The notes under the pieces: generated by a model | The model's input: only the letters and a program-made list of their open reading frames with translations | The model's database searches: none | Told to the model about the DNA's origin: nothing | NCBI GenBank assembly: GCA_002840155.1 | Contig: PGZH01000012.1 | Coordinates: 18,179-82,178 of the forward strand | Length of the DNA stretch: 64,000 nucleotides | Source: Gammaproteobacteria bacterium HGW-Gammaproteobacteria-13 | GTDB taxonomy: Bacteria > Pseudomonadota > Gammaproteobacteria > Pseudomonadales > Pseudomonadaceae | Reading direction: 5' to 3' | Program-made: the position numbers and the translations under genes | Shown here: positions 36,517 through 46,514 of the stretch, piece by piece | Layout: each line of letters begins with the position of its first letter | Numbering within the stretch: position 1 is the first letter of the stretch

Positions 36517-37074
36517 TTAAACGGCCATCAGATCCGCTTCTTTCTGCTTCACTGCGACTTCGATTTCCGCGACGAACTTGTCGGTCAGCTTCTGGATTTC
36601 GTCGGCGGCACGGCGCTCTTCGTCTTCGCTGATTTCCTTCTCCTTGACCAGGTCTTTCAACTGGCTCAGGGCATCACGACGAATATTACGCACCGCTACG
36701 CGGCCATCTTCAGCGGCATCACGGGCCTGCTTGGTGAAGCCCTTACGGGTTTCTTCGGTCAGCGCAGGCATGGAGATCAGCAGCAGCTCACCCAGGTTGG
36801 TCGGGTTAAAGCCCAGACCGGAGCTCTGGATGGCTTTGTCGACAGCCGCCAGCATGTTGCGCTCGAAGGCTACAACCTGCAGGGTGCGGGCGTCTTTGAC
36901 GGTAACGTTGGCGACCTGGTTCAGCGGGGTGTCGGAGCCGTAGTAAGGCACCATCACACCACCGAGGATGCTCGGATGGGCCTGACCGGTACGGATTCGG
37001 CTGAAGGCGTGGATCAGCGATTCCAGGCTCTTCTGCATGCGTACCTGAGCGTCTTTCTTGATCTCATTGATCAT
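36517..37074 (-). CDS. frr: Ribosome recycling factor
   Basis: RRF splits post-termination ribosomes together with EF-G. The 185-residue protein (start [16 protein letters not shown] at 37074) has the two-domain tRNA-mimic pattern with [28 protein letters not shown] and [14 protein letters not shown]. Its start lies 11 bases inside the end of pyrH, indicating coupled translation. Confidence 0.98.
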   Translation of the reverse strand: MINEIKKDAQVRMQKSLESLIHAFSRIRTGQAHPSILGGVMVPYYGSDTPLNQVANVTVKDARTLQVVAFERNMLAAVDKAIQSSGLGFNPTNLGELLLISMPALTEETRKGFTKQARDAAEDGRVAVRNIRRDALSQLKDLVKEKEISEDEERRAADEIQKLTDKFVAEIEVAVKQKEADLMAV

Positions 37075-37813
37075 GTTTATCTTCCTCAATCAGAGTGCCT
37101 TCAGCGCCGCCGACTACCACGTTCAGCAGGGCACCGGGCTTGTTCATGTTGAAAACGCGCAGCGGCATATTATGGTCGCGGCACAGACAGATGGCCGTCA
37201 GGTCCATTACACCCAGCTTGCGGTCGAGCACCTCATCGTAGGTCAGGCGCTCGAACTTCTCGGCATGCGGGTCTTTGAATGGATCGGCAGTGTACACACC
37301 ATCCACCTTGGTCGCTTTGAGCACCACGTCGGCATCGATTTCGATGGCGCGCAGGCAAGCGGCCGAGTCGGTGGTAAAGAACGGATTACCAGTGCCAGCG
37401 GCGAAAATCACCACCTCACCGGTTTTCAGATGACGCAGCGCCTTACGGCGGTCGTAGTGATCGGTAACCCCAACCATGGAGATGGCCGACATAACGATTG
37501 CCGGGATATTCGAACGCTCCAGCGCGTCGCGCATGGCCAAGGCGTTCATCACGGTGGCCAGCATACCCATGTGGTCGCCGGTTACCCGATCCATACCCGC
37601 CGCGCTCAGCGCCGCACCACGGAACAGGTTACCACCACCGATCACCAGACCGACCTGTACGCCGATACCGACCAGTTGGCCGACTTCCAGCGCCATACGG
37701 TCAAGCACCTTGGGATCGATGCCGAAATCTTCCGACCCCATCAGGGCCTCGCCGCTAAGTTTGAGCAGAATGCGCTTGTAGCGCGGTTGACGACCACTCA
37801 TCTGCTGAGCCAT
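37064..37813 (-). CDS. pyrH: UMP kinase PyrH
   Basis: PyrH phosphorylates UMP to UDP and is regulated by GTP and UTP. The 249-residue amino-acid-kinase-fold protein has the phosphate loop [13 protein letters not shown], the glycine-rich IGGGNLFRG, and [18 protein letters not shown] for nucleotide binding. The start at 37813 ([14 protein letters not shown]) matches the family. It lies between tsf and frr. Confidence 0.98.
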   Translation of the reverse strand: MAQQMSGRQPRYKRILLKLSGEALMGSEDFGIDPKVLDRMALEVGQLVGIGVQVGLVIGGGNLFRGAALSAAGMDRVTGDHMGMLATVMNALAMRDALERSNIPAIVMSAISMVGVTDHYDRRKALRHLKTGEVVIFAAGTGNPFFTTDSAACLRAIEIDADVVLKATKVDGVYTADPFKDPHAEKFERLTYDEVLDRKLGVMDLTAICLCRDHNMPLRVFNMNKPGALLNVVVGGAEGTLIEEDKHDQ

Positions 37814-37947
37814 TGCGAGTCTCTCCTGCGGCGTTTGAATTCTGTGCAAACCTTCGGTTCGCTTTTATCGAGCGCTTCGACAGCGCCCCGAGTCATTGGT
37901 GCCCAAGCCCCAACCACTCCACAGCTTAGCTGTGCCCTCAATTTGAC

Positions 37948-37980
37948 AAAGAGGCCGCGCGCGTTAGCGGGCAGCCTCTT
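37948..37980 (-). terminator. Hairpin after tsf
   Basis: AAGAGGC and GCCTCTT close an imperfect GC-rich stem followed on the minus strand by TTT, 24 bases past the tsf stop. It is a moderate terminator or attenuator ahead of pyrH. Confidence 0.6.
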
Positions 37981-38003
37981 CGGGGCAACAGCGGTTAGCC
38001 GTC

Positions 38004-38870
38004 TTACTGCTTGCTGGCAGCAGCTACTTGCGCAGCAACTTCTTCAGCAAAGTTGTCGACTGGCTTCTCGATGCCTTCGCCAACCTTGAAGTAGGTGAAG
38101 GAAACGATTTCAGCACCGGCTTTCTTGGCCAGAGCACCGACCTTGATTTCCGGGTCCTTAACGAAGGCTTGCTCAACCAGACTGGCTTCAGCAAGGAACT
38201 TCTGGATACGACCAGCAACCATCTTCTCGACGATTTCAGCCGGCTTGCCCTTGATCTTGTCTTCGTTGAGGCTGACGAACACGGCTTTCTCGCGCTCGAT
38301 GGCTTCAGCGGAAACTTCCGAAGGCAGCAGGAATTCAGGGTTGCTGGCAGCTACGTGCATGGCGATGTCTTTGGCCAGGTCGACGGTGCCGCCCTTGAGC
38401 ACAACCACAACACCGATCTTGTTGCCGTGCAGGTAAGAACCCAGAACGTCACCTTCAATACGCGCCAGACGACGGATGTTGACGTTCTCGCCGCACTTGG
38501 CAACCAGAGCCAGACGGGCTTCTTCTTGAGCAGCGATCAGCGGCTCAACGTCAGACAGCTTGTCAGCGAAGGCTTTCTCGACGCTGGCAGCCACGAAACT
38601 CTTGAAATCGTCCTGTAGAGCCAGGAAGTCGGTCTGCGAGTTAACTTCGAGAATAACGGCAGTCTTGCCGTCTTCCTTGATGCTGATGGCGCCTTCGGCA
38701 GCCACGTTGCCAGCTTTCTTGGCAGCTTTGATCGCGCCGGAAGCACGCATGTCGTCGATGGCTTTTTCGATGTCGCCGCCGGCCTTGGTCAAAGCCTTCT
38801 TGCAATCCATCATGCCTTCGCCAGTACGCTCACGCAGTTCTTTAACCAACGCTGCAGTAATTTCTGCCAT
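38004..38870 (-). CDS. tsf: Elongation factor Ts
   Basis: EF-Ts recharges EF-Tu by exchanging GDP for GTP. The 288-residue protein (start [19 protein letters not shown] at 38870) has the N-terminal UBA-like domain with MMDCKKALT and the core contact motif [13 protein letters not shown] that displaces GDP. It lies downstream of rpsB, as in all gamma-proteobacteria, with a terminator between. Confidence 0.98.
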   Translation of the reverse strand: MAEITAALVKELRERTGEGMMDCKKALTKAGGDIEKAIDDMRASGAIKAAKKAGNVAAEGAISIKEDGKTAVILEVNSQTDFLALQDDFKSFVAASVEKAFADKLSDVEPLIAAQEEARLALVAKCGENVNIRRLARIEGDVLGSYLHGNKIGVVVVLKGGTVDLAKDIAMHVAASNPEFLLPSEVSAEAIEREKAVFVSLNEDKIKGKPAEIVEKMVAGRIQKFLAEASLVEQAFVKDPEIKVGALAKKAGAEIVSFTYFKVGEGIEKPVDNFAEEVAAQVAAASKQ

Positions 38871-38997
38871 TTCAAAATCCTCTGGATAGGTTGTTAACCA
38901 TTCCACCCGCCAAAAACGGGCGCTCAATTCGTAACGCATTGCCGACAATGATCAGAAACGATTGCAACTGCACGTCAGCGATGGTTTTCAAGGTGGC

Positions 38998-39022
38998 AAA
39001 AAGGGGGCCAAGCCCCCTTTTT
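38998..39022 (-). terminator. Terminator between rpsB and tsf
   Basis: AAAAAGGGGGC and GCCCCCTTTTT pair perfectly around a three-base loop and end in T on either strand. It lies 31 bases past rpsB and before tsf, so it should act as an attenuator that lets only part of transcription reach tsf. Confidence 0.85.
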
Positions 39023-39053
39023 GCGAACTAAGCAAACGCTATACGCGCTTTAC

Positions 39054-39782
39054 TTAGCCTTCAGCAGCTTCTGCAGCCGGGGCTTGCTCGACGAATTCGT
39101 CGGTGCCGCCGTTAGCGTTGGTGCGACCACGGATTACCGAGTCAGCCATTGCACCCATGTACAGCTGGATGGCGCGAATTGCGTCATCGTTACCTGGGAT
39201 GATGTAGTCAACGCCTTCTGGGCTGCTGTTGGTATCGACGATGCCGATAACTGGGATGCCCAGCTTGTTGGCTTCGGTGATAGCAATGCGCTCGTGGTCA
39301 ACGTCGATCACGAACAGAGCGTCTGGCAGACCGCCCATGTCCTTGATACCACCCAGGCTGCGATCCAATTTTTCCAGATCACGGGTGCGCATCAGGGCTT
39401 CTTTCTTGGTCAGCTTGGTGAAAGTGCCGTCCTGGGACTGAACTTCCAGATCACGCAGACGCTTGATCGAGGCGCGGATGGTTTTGTAGTTGGTCAGCAT
39501 GCCGCCCAACCAGCGATGATCGACGTACGGCGAACCGCAACGTGCTGCTTCTTCAGCAACGATCTTGCCAGCGGAACGCTTGGTGCCCACGAACAGAATC
39601 TTGTTTTTGCCCGAAGCCAGCTTCTCAACGAAGGACAGCGCTTCGTTGAACATTGGCAGGGTTTTTTCAAGGTTGATGATGTGGATCTTGTTGCGCGCGC
39701 CGAAAATGTACTTGCCCATTTTCGGGTTCCAGTAACGGGTCTGGTGGCCGAAGTGCACACCGGCCTTCAGCATATCGCGCAT
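39054..39782 (-). CDS. rpsB: 30S ribosomal protein S2
   Basis: S2 is a structural protein of the small subunit. The 242-residue product starts at ATG 39782 ([20 protein letters not shown]) with AAGGA five bases upstream; the frame open further upstream lies in the leader and is not homologous. The core [18 protein letters not shown] and the C-terminal [19 protein letters not shown] block are typical. It heads the rpsB-tsf-pyrH-frr run and is divergent from map. Confidence 0.97.
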   Translation of the reverse strand: MRDMLKAGVHFGHQTRYWNPKMGKYIFGARNKIHIINLEKTLPMFNEALSFVEKLASGKNKILFVGTKRSAGKIVAEEAARCGSPYVDHRWLGGMLTNYKTIRASIKRLRDLEVQSQDGTFTKLTKKEALMRTRDLEKLDRSLGGIKDMGGLPDALFVIDVDHERIAITEANKLGIPVIGIVDTNSSPEGVDYIIPGNDDAIRAIQLYMGAMADSVIRGRTNANGGTDEFVEQAPAAEAAEG

Positions 39783-39929
39783 GGTTCCTTGATAAGTCGG
39801 GTTAGGCCTCCACGTATCCCGATCTCCAACCCGGCGAACTTGTCGCAAGGCACCCAGGAAACCGTGTCGATACGTGTGTGGGTTTAAGCTTTCGGGCACA
39901 CAGCCCGTAAAGCGGCGCGTTTTATACCA
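39783..39929 (-). promoter_or_regulatory. rpsB promoter and long leader
   Basis: An extended -10 (TGG-TATAAA on the minus strand, 39921-39929) implies a leader of about 130 bases before rpsB. In gamma-proteobacteria the rpsB leader is known to be the site of feedback by S2. The leader here contains complementary segments around the AACCCG/CGGGTT elements (39798-39803 and 39830-39836). The regulation is inferred from the family. Confidence 0.55.
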
Positions 39930-40065
39930 TAAAAGTCAGGGGCAAGCTACTCGCAGAGCGCAACATATGCAGCCGACTCAGCGGCAGGTTTTCACGTGGC
40001 GCTTATGGCTGGCGGCTTGTAGCTGTTAAGATGACGCCCTTTCTGTTCGCGTTCGAGAGCCGCAC

Positions 40066-40848
40066 ATGACCGTCACCATCAAAACGCCCGACGAAATCGA
40101 GAAAATGCGCGTAGCCGGTCGCCTGGCTGCCGAAGTTCTGGAAATGATTGGCGAGCACGTCAAGCCCGGCGTCACCACCGAAGCGCTCGACCGTATTTGC
40201 CATGACTATATTGTCAACGTGCAACAGGCCATCCCTGCGCCGCTCAACTACAAAGGCTTCCCCAAGTCGATCTGCACCTCGGTCAATCACGTGGTCTGCC
40301 ATGGCATCCCGAATGACAAGCCGCTGAAAGAAGGCGACGTGATCAACATCGACATCACCGTGATCAAGGATGGCTACCACGGCGATACCAGCAAGATGTT
40401 TATGGTCGGCAAAGTACCCGAGTGGGCCGAGCGCCTGGCCAAAATCACCCAGGAGTGCATGTATAAAGGCATCGAGCTGGTCAAGCCGGGCACGCGCCTG
40501 GGCGACATCGGTGAAGTGATCCAGAAGCACGCCGAGAAAAACGGTTTCTCCGTGGTACGCGAATACTGCGGCCACGGCATTGGCGCAGTGTTTCATGAAG
40601 AGCCGCAAGTACTGCACTACGGCCGCGCCGGCACCGGCATGGAACTGAAGGAAGGCATGACCTTCACCATCGAGCCGATGATCAACCAGGGCCGCCCGGA
40701 AACCCGCACCCTGGGTGACGGCTGGACCGCTATAACCAAGGACCGCAAGCTCTCAGCCCAGTGGGAGCACACCATTCTGGTGACTGCAGACGGCTACGAG
40801 ATCTTCACCCTGCGCAACGACGATACCATCGCCCGCACATCAGCCTGA
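40066..40848 (+). CDS. map: Type I methionine aminopeptidase
   Basis: Map removes the initiator methionine from nascent proteins. The 260-residue protein shows all five metal ligands in their motifs: INIDITVIKDGYHGDTSKM (two Asp), YCGHGIGAVFHEEP (His), TFTIEPMINQG (Glu), and the final Glu in SAQWEHTILVT. Start MTVTIKTPDEIEKMR at 40066. It is divergent from rpsB. A palindromic repeat begins at the base after its stop codon. Confidence 0.98.
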   Translation: MTVTIKTPDEIEKMRVAGRLAAEVLEMIGEHVKPGVTTEALDRICHDYIVNVQQAIPAPLNYKGFPKSICTSVNHVVCHGIPNDKPLKEGDVINIDITVIKDGYHGDTSKMFMVGKVPEWAERLAKITQECMYKGIELVKPGTRLGDIGEVIQKHAEKNGFSVVREYCGHGIGAVFHEEPQVLHYGRAGTGMELKEGMTFTIEPMINQGRPETRTLGDGWTAITKDRKLSAQWEHTILVTADGYEIFTLRNDDTIARTSA

Positions 40849-40987
40849 GAACCTACTCAAAGTCTGCTGCGCGTCGGCCCTACTGCGTTAAAAACAGGCT
40901 CGGAATGCTCATTTACACCAGTAAACTCCGCTTCCTCGCCTGTTTTTGCCTTGCATGACTCTAGCTCGCGCGACTTTGAACAGGTTC
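40849..40987 (+). repeat. Stop-codon-abutting palindromic repeat, copy A (139 bp)
   Basis: The element begins at the base after the map TGA. Outer arms GAACCT-ac-TCAAAGTC and GACTTTGA-ac-AGGTTC are complementary apart from two bases. Inside, AAAAACAGGC and GCCTGTTTTT form a second stem, and TTTAC-ACCA-GTAAA a central hairpin. Copies at 55104 and 61749 have the same design and same orientation with different but still complementary arm sequences. The T run after the second stem could make it a terminator. I know no name for this family. Confidence 0.85.
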
Positions 40988-41017
40988 TGAACCTGAATAT
41001 ATAGAAGGAAGGCCGCA

Positions 41018-43720
41018 ATGCCGCAGGTAGATCCCGAGCTGTTCGACCGCGGCCAGTTCCAGGCGGAACTGGCCCTCAAGGCCAGCCCTATTGCGGCATT
41101 CAAGAAGGCCATCCGCCACGCCCGTGAAGTGCTAGACGGGCGTTTTACCAGTGGCCGTGATGTACGCCGCCTGGTCGAGGACCGCGCCTGGTTTGTCGAC
41201 CAGATCCTGCGTGAAGCCTGGGATCGCCTGTCCTGGAGTGAAGACGCCGACATCGCCCTGCTCGCCGTCGGCGGCTACGGCCGCGGCGAGCTGCACCCCT
41301 TCTCCGACATCGACCTGCTGATCCTGCTCGACAACGCCGACCACGAAACCTTCCGCGAGCCCATCGAGCGCTTCCTTACCCTGCTCTGGGACATCGGCCT
41401 GGAAGTCGGGCAAAGCGTGCGCAGCGTGGATGAATGCGCCGAAGAGGCGCGCGCCGACCTCACGGTAATCACCAACCTGATGGAAAGCCGCACCATCGCT
41501 GGCCCCGAACGCCTGCGTCAGCGTATGCAGGCAGTCACCAGCACCGAGCAGATGTGGCCGAGCAAGCAGTTCTTCCTGGCCAAGCACAAAGAGCAGCGCG
41601 CCCGGCACGGCAAATACAACGACACCGAATACAACCTGGAGCCCAACGTCAAAGGCTCGCCCGGTGGCCTGCGCGACATCCAGACCATTCTCTGGGTCGC
41701 GCGCCGGCATTTCGGCACGCTGAACCTACACGCCATGGTCGGCCAGGGCTTTCTGCTGGAAAGCGAATACGCCCTGCTCGCCTCCAGCCAGGAATTCCTC
41801 TGGAAGGTGCGCTACGCCCTGCACATGCTCGCCGGCCGCGCCGAAGACCGCCTGCTGTTCGACCACCAGAGCCGGGTTGCCGCCCTGCTCGGCTATGAAG
41901 ACAGCGACAGCAAGCGCGCTATCGAACGCTTTATGCAGAAGTACTACCGCGTGGTGATGGCGATTGCCGAACTCAGCGACCTGATCGTCCAGCACTTCGA
42001 AGAGCAGATCCTCAATGCCGGCGAAATCGGCCCGGCCACGCCGCTCAACAGCCGCTTCCTGCTGCGTGATGGCTATATCGAAGTCGCGCACCCCAACGTC
42101 TTCAAGCGCACGCCGTTCGCCATCATGGAAATCTTCGTGCTGATGGCGCAGCACCCAGATATCAAAGGCGTGTGCGCCAACAGCATTCGCCTGCTGCGCG
42201 AACACCGCCACCTGATCGACGATGATTTCCGCCGCGATATCCGCAACACCAGCCTGTTTGTCGAGCTGTTCAAAAGCCCGCAGGGCATTCACCGCAACCT
42301 GCGGCGGATGAACCGTTACGGCATCCTCGGCCGGTACTTGCCGGAGTTCGGCCATATCGTCGGGCAGATGCAGCACGACCTGTTCCACATCTATACGGTC
42401 GATGCGCACACCCTGAACCTGATCAAGCACCTGCGTAAATTCAAGTGGACTGAGCTCGCGGAAAAATTCCCCCTGGCCAGCAAGCTGATCGACAAACTGC
42501 CCAAGCCCGAGCTGATCTATATGGCTGGGCTTTACCACGACATCGGCAAAGGCCGTGGCGGCGACCACTCGGAACTCGGCGCGGTAGACGCGGAGGCCTT
42601 CTGTGTACGCCACCAGCTGCCAAACTGGGACTCCAAGCTGATCGTCTGGCTGGTCCAGCATCATTTGGTGATGTCCACCACCGCGCAGCGCAAGGACTTG
42701 TCAGACCCGCAGGTGATCTTCGATTTCGCTCACCTGGTCGGCGACCAAACCCGCCTGGATTACCTCTACGTGCTGACCGTGGCCGACATCAACGCCACCA
42801 ACCCCAGCCTGTGGAACTCCTGGCGCGCCAGCCTGCTGCGCCAGCTCTACACCGAGACCAAACGCGCGCTGCGCCGTGGCCTGGAAAACCCGCTGGACCG
42901 CGAAGAGCAGATTCGCCTGACGCAGATCGCCGCCCTGGACATCCTGGTGCGCGGCGGCACCGACCCGGACGACGCTGAGCAGCTCTGGTCGCAACTGGGT
43001 GACGACTACTTCCTGCGCCACACAGCATCCGACGTGGCCTGGCACAGCGAGGCGATCCTGCAGCACGCCAACAACAGCGAGCCGCTGGTGCTGATCAAGG
43101 AAACCACCCAGCGCGAGTTCGAGGGCGGTACGCAGATATTCATCTACGCCCAGGATCAGCACGACTTCTTCGCCGTGACCGTGGCGGCCATGGCCCAGCT
43201 CAACCTGAACATCCATGACGCGCGGATTCTCACTTCCACCAGCCAGTTCACCCTCGACACCTATATCGTGCTCGAAGGTGAAGGCGGCTCGATTGGCGAG
43301 AACCCGGCGCGGATCAAGGAGATTCGCCAGGGTCTGATCGACGCACTGAAAAACCCCGACGATTACCCGAACATCATCCAGCGCCGCGTACCGCGCCAGC
43401 TCAAGCACTTTGCCTTCGCGCCGCAGGTGAGCATTCATAACGATGCGCATCGGCCGGTGACCATTCTCGAAGTCACCGCACCGGATCGACCCGGCTTGCT
43501 CGCGCGAATCGGGCGAATCTTCCTCGACTTCGACCTCTCGCTGCAGAACGCCAAGATCGCCACCCTAGGCGAGCGGGTCGAAGACGTGTTCTTCGTCACC
43601 GATGCGCACAACCAGCCGCTGTCCGACCCCGAGCTGTGCACGCGCTTGCAGGAAACCATGGTCGCGCAGCTATCCGACGCGCCGGGGCCGCAGGCCGAAC
43701 CGAGTCGAATCTCTATTTAA
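41018..43720 (+). CDS. glnD: Bifunctional uridylyltransferase/uridylyl-removing enzyme GlnD
   Basis: GlnD senses glutamine and adds or removes UMP on PII proteins, controlling nitrogen metabolism. The 900-residue protein has the nucleotidyltransferase motif [19 protein letters not shown] (about 88-106), an HD phosphohydrolase domain with [18 protein letters not shown] (about 506-523) for deuridylylation, and two C-terminal ACT domains ([20 protein letters not shown] and [20 protein letters not shown]). AGGAAGG lies before the start. Downstream of map, with repeat copy A between. Confidence 0.98.
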   Translation: MPQVDPELFDRGQFQAELALKASPIAAFKKAIRHAREVLDGRFTSGRDVRRLVEDRAWFVDQILREAWDRLSWSEDADIALLAVGGYGRGELHPFSDIDLLILLDNADHETFREPIERFLTLLWDIGLEVGQSVRSVDECAEEARADLTVITNLMESRTIAGPERLRQRMQAVTSTEQMWPSKQFFLAKHKEQRARHGKYNDTEYNLEPNVKGSPGGLRDIQTILWVARRHFGTLNLHAMVGQGFLLESEYALLASSQEFLWKVRYALHMLAGRAEDRLLFDHQSRVAALLGYEDSDSKRAIERFMQKYYRVVMAIAELSDLIVQHFEEQILNAGEIGPATPLNSRFLLRDGYIEVAHPNVFKRTPFAIMEIFVLMAQHPDIKGVCANSIRLLREHRHLIDDDFRRDIRNTSLFVELFKSPQGIHRNLRRMNRYGILGRYLPEFGHIVGQMQHDLFHIYTVDAHTLNLIKHLRKFKWTELAEKFPLASKLIDKLPKPELIYMAGLYHDIGKGRGGDHSELGAVDAEAFCVRHQLPNWDSKLIVWLVQHHLVMSTTAQRKDLSDPQVIFDFAHLVGDQTRLDYLYVLTVADINATNPSLWNSWRASLLRQLYTETKRALRRGLENPLDREEQIRLTQIAALDILVRGGTDPDDAEQLWSQLGDDYFLRHTASDVAWHSEAILQHANNSEPLVLIKETTQREFEGGTQIFIYAQDQHDFFAVTVAAMAQLNLNIHDARILTSTSQFTLDTYIVLEGEGGSIGENPARIKEIRQGLIDALKNPDDYPNIIQRRVPRQLKHFAFAPQVSIHNDAHRPVTILEVTAPDRPGLLARIGRIFLDFDLSLQNAKIATLGERVEDVFFVTDAHNQPLSDPELCTRLQETMVAQLSDAPGPQAEPSRISI

Positions 43721-43793
43721 ACCACTTAGCCTTATTACCCTTGAGCCGCCTGACATCCCCGATGCAGGCGCTGGCAGACCTCAGGAAGCAACA

Positions 43794-44990
43794 ATGAACG
43801 ACGCGTTAAACCAGCTGCAGCCCTACCCGTTCGAAAAGCTCCGCGCATTGCTGGGCGCCGTGCAGGCTCCCGCCGACAAGAGCCCGATTGCCCTGTCGAT
43901 TGGCGAACCCAAGCACCGCTCGCCAGAGTTTGTCGCCGAAGCGCTGCGCGCCAACCTTGACCAGCTAGCAGTCTACCCAACCACCCTGGGCATTCCGGCG
44001 CTGCGTGAAGCCATCGCCAACTGGTGCGGTCGCCGCTTTGGTCTGCCGGCCGGCGTGCTCGACCCGGCGCGCCATGTGCTGCCAGTCAACGGCACCCGTG
44101 AGGCGCTGTTTGCCTTTACCCAGGCCGTGGTCAAACGCAATGTCGATGGCCTGGTAGTCAGCCCCAACCCCTTCTACCAAATCTATGAAGGCGCAGCTTT
44201 TCTCGCCGGCGCGCAGCCGCACTACCTGCCGTGTTTGGAAGAACACGGCTTTAACCCGGACTTCGACGCCGTCAGCGACGAGGTCTGGCAGCGTTGCCAG
44301 ATCCTCTTCCTGTGCTCGCCCGGCAACCCGACTGGCGCGCTGATTCCGCTGGAGACGCTGAAAAAGCTGATCGCCCTGGCCGATAAATTCGATTTTGTGA
44401 TCGCTGCGGATGAGTGTTACAGCGAGCTGTATTTCGATGAAGGCAACCCGCCGGCCGGCCTACTGAGCGCCTGTGCGGAATTGGGCCGCCATGATTTCAA
44501 ACGCTGCGTGGTATTCCACAGCCTGTCCAAGCGCTCTAACCTGCCGGGCCTGCGTTCGGGCTTCGTGGCTGGCGACGCCGACATTCTGAAATCATTCCTG
44601 CTGTACCGTACCTACCACGGCTGCGCCATGCCGGTACAAACCCAGCTGGCCAGCGTCGCTGCCTGGAACGACGAAGCCCACGTCAAAGCCAACCGCGACC
44701 TGTACCGCGAGAAGTTCGACGCGGTGCTGGCGATTCTTGATGGCGTGTTGGATGTGCAGCGCCCGGATGGCGGCTTCTACCTGTGGGCGAAAACCCCGAT
44801 AGACGATGAAACATTTACCCGCGAGCTGTTTGCCCGTGAGCATGTCACCGTGGTGCCCGGCTCGTACCTGTCGCGCGCAGTGGACGGCCACAACCCAGGC
44901 GCCGGCCGTGTGCGCATGGCCCTGGTTGCGCCGCTGGCCGAGTGCGTGGCCGCCGCCGAACGTATCCGTGACTTTGTGAAGAGCCTCTGA
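43794..44990 (+). CDS. dapC: Succinyldiaminopimelate transaminase DapC
   Basis: DapC uses PLP and glutamate to aminate N-succinyl-2-amino-6-ketopimelate in lysine and peptidoglycan-precursor synthesis. The 398-residue class I aminotransferase has LSIGEPKHRSPEFV, the pyridoxal Asp motif VIAADECYSELYFDEG and the Schiff-base Lys in VFHSLSKRSNLPGLRSGF. The ATG at 43794 begins the homologous part. Its stop overlaps the next gene by one base (TGATG), and dapD is one gene further, so the lysine role is supported by context. Confidence 0.94.
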   Translation: MNDALNQLQPYPFEKLRALLGAVQAPADKSPIALSIGEPKHRSPEFVAEALRANLDQLAVYPTTLGIPALREAIANWCGRRFGLPAGVLDPARHVLPVNGTREALFAFTQAVVKRNVDGLVVSPNPFYQIYEGAAFLAGAQPHYLPCLEEHGFNPDFDAVSDEVWQRCQILFLCSPGNPTGALIPLETLKKLIALADKFDFVIAADECYSELYFDEGNPPAGLLSACAELGRHDFKRCVVFHSLSKRSNLPGLRSGFVAGDADILKSFLLYRTYHGCAMPVQTQLASVAAWNDEAHVKANRDLYREKFDAVLAILDGVLDVQRPDGGFYLWAKTPIDDETFTRELFAREHVTVVPGSYLSRAVDGHNPGAGRVRMALVAPLAECVAAAERIRDFVKSL

Positions 44991-45337
44991 TGAGCAAGAC
45001 CCTGTTTGGCATAAAAGCCTGCGACACCATGAAAAAAGCCCGCACCTGGCTCGACGAGCACGGGGTAAGCTACGCCTTTCATGATTACAAAGCCTGCGGC
45101 ATAGACCGTGGCAACCTGGAAAAGTGGTGCAATGAGCATGGTTGGGAAACCATCCTGAACCGTGCAGGCACCACCTTCCGCAAGCTGGACGAGGCGCAGA
45201 AAAGCGACCTCGATCAGCACAAGGCGATCGAACTGATGCTCGCCCAACCGTCGATGATCAAACGCCCGGTGCTGGATCTCGGCAACAAGACCCTGGTTGG
45301 CTTCAAAGCCGACCGTTATGCCGCCGAACTGGTTTGA
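44990..45337 (+). CDS. ArsC/Spx-family thioredoxin-fold protein (YffB type)
   Basis: A 115-residue protein of the ArsC-like family. The single redox motif is GIKACDTMKKARTWLDE with one Cys at about residue 11, and the family C-terminal block MIKRPVLDLGNKTLVGFK is present. YffB-type proteins are not true arsenate reductases; a glutathione-linked thiol role has been suggested and no substrate is settled. It sits between dapC and dapD with one-base coupling to dapC, an arrangement also found beside dap genes elsewhere. No arsenic-resistance genes are nearby. Confidence 0.9.
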   Translation: MSKTLFGIKACDTMKKARTWLDEHGVSYAFHDYKACGIDRGNLEKWCNEHGWETILNRAGTTFRKLDEAQKSDLDQHKAIELMLAQPSMIKRPVLDLGNKTLVGFKADRYAAELV

Positions 45338-45376
45338 ACCAGCCGGCCCACACGAATTTGCGGTAAGGAAAACAGC

Positions 45377-46411
45377 ATGAGCACAACCCTCTTCAGCCTG
45401 GCTTTCGGCGTTGGCACCCAGAACCGTCAGGGCACCTGGCTGGAAGTCTTCTACGCCCAACCACTGCTCAACCCGAGCAGCGAACTGGTCGCCAAAGTCG
45501 TGGAAAAACTCGCTTACCAAGGCGGCAACCAGGCCATTGCGATCAACAACAGCCAGGCCGGCGATCTGGCCGAAGCACTGAAAAATGTCGACAGCCAGCA
45601 GTCCGCCCTGCTCACCCGCCTGGCCGAAAGCCAGAAGCCGCTGGTGGTCACCCTGCTCGCCGAAGACGCCGCGCTGACCAGCACGCCTGAGGCCTACCTC
45701 AAGCTGCACCTACTGTCGCACCGCCTGGTCAAGCCGCACGGCCTGAACCTCACCGGCATCTTCCCGCTGCTGCCGAACGTGGCCTGGACCAGCCAGGGTG
45801 CAGTTGACCTCGGCGAACTGGCTGAGCGTCAGCTGGAAGCACGCCTGAAAGGCGACCTGCTGGAAGTCTTCTCGGTGGACAAGTTCCCGAAAATGACCGA
45901 CTACGTGGTGCCGGCTGGCGTACGTATCGCTGACAGCGCGCGTATCCGCCTGGGCGCCTACGTGGGCGAAGGCACCACCGTGATGCACGAAGGCTTCGTC
46001 AACTTCAACGCCGGCACCGCTGGCCCAGGCATGATCGAAGGCCGCGTATCGGCGGGCGTTTTTGTCGGCAAGGGTTCGGACCTGGGCGGCGGCTGCTCGA
46101 CCATGGGCACCCTGTCCGGCGGCGGCAATATCGTGATTTCCGTGGGCGAAGGCTGCCTGATTGGCGCCAACGCCGGCATCGGCATTCCGCTAGGTGATCG
46201 CAACACTGTGGAGTCCGGCCTGTACATCACTGCCGGCACCAAGGTGGCGCTGCTGGATGCTGACAACAAGCTGGTCAAGGTGCTCAAGGCCCGCGATCTG
46301 GCTGGCCAGCCGGACCTGCTGTTCCGCCGCAACTCGCAAACCGGCGCCGTGGAGTGCAAAACCCACAAGTCGGCTATTGAGTTGAACGAAGCCCTGCACG
46401 CCCATAACTGA
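45377..46411 (+). CDS. dapD: 2,3,4,5-tetrahydropyridine-2,6-dicarboxylate N-succinyltransferase
   Basis: DapD succinylates tetrahydrodipicolinate, committing it to the succinyl branch of lysine synthesis. The 344-residue Pseudomonas-type protein has an N-terminal domain and a C-terminal left-handed beta helix of hexapeptide repeats (from about 175: VRIADSARIRLGAYVGEGTT), with MIEGRVSAGVFVGKGSDLGGG. AAGGAAA precedes the start. dapC is two genes upstream and dapE at 52.8 kb completes this branch. Confidence 0.97.
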   Translation: MSTTLFSLAFGVGTQNRQGTWLEVFYAQPLLNPSSELVAKVVEKLAYQGGNQAIAINNSQAGDLAEALKNVDSQQSALLTRLAESQKPLVVTLLAEDAALTSTPEAYLKLHLLSHRLVKPHGLNLTGIFPLLPNVAWTSQGAVDLGELAERQLEARLKGDLLEVFSVDKFPKMTDYVVPAGVRIADSARIRLGAYVGEGTTVMHEGFVNFNAGTAGPGMIEGRVSAGVFVGKGSDLGGGCSTMGTLSGGGNIVISVGEGCLIGANAGIGIPLGDRNTVESGLYITAGTKVALLDADNKLVKVLKARDLAGQPDLLFRRNSQTGAVECKTHKSAIELNEALHAHN

Positions 46412-46425
46412 TTGCGCGCAACGCC

Positions 46426-46481
46426 TGTGGGAGGGGCTTTAGCCGCGACTGAAAATAGTCGCGGCTAAAGCCCCTCCCACA
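46426..46481. repeat. REP doublet (REPIN-like), perfect 25-bp arms
   Basis: Two inverted copies of a Pseudomonas REP unit (TGTGGGAGGGGCTTTAGCCG and five more bases) flank a 6-base spacer, giving a perfect 56-bp palindrome. It lies 14 bases past the dapD stop and 33 before csdA. REP doublets are moved by REP-associated tyrosine transposases (RAYT). No RAYT gene is in the window. It can also act as a terminator or mRNA stabiliser for dapD. Confidence 0.93.
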
Positions 46482-46514
46482 ATGCTCAGAACACCCTGCA
46501 GCCTTGAGGCTTCC

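Noticed and set aside
44990..45337. Arsenate reductase
   Set aside because: Only the fold agrees; there are no ars genes near and the dap context argues for the YffB subgroup.
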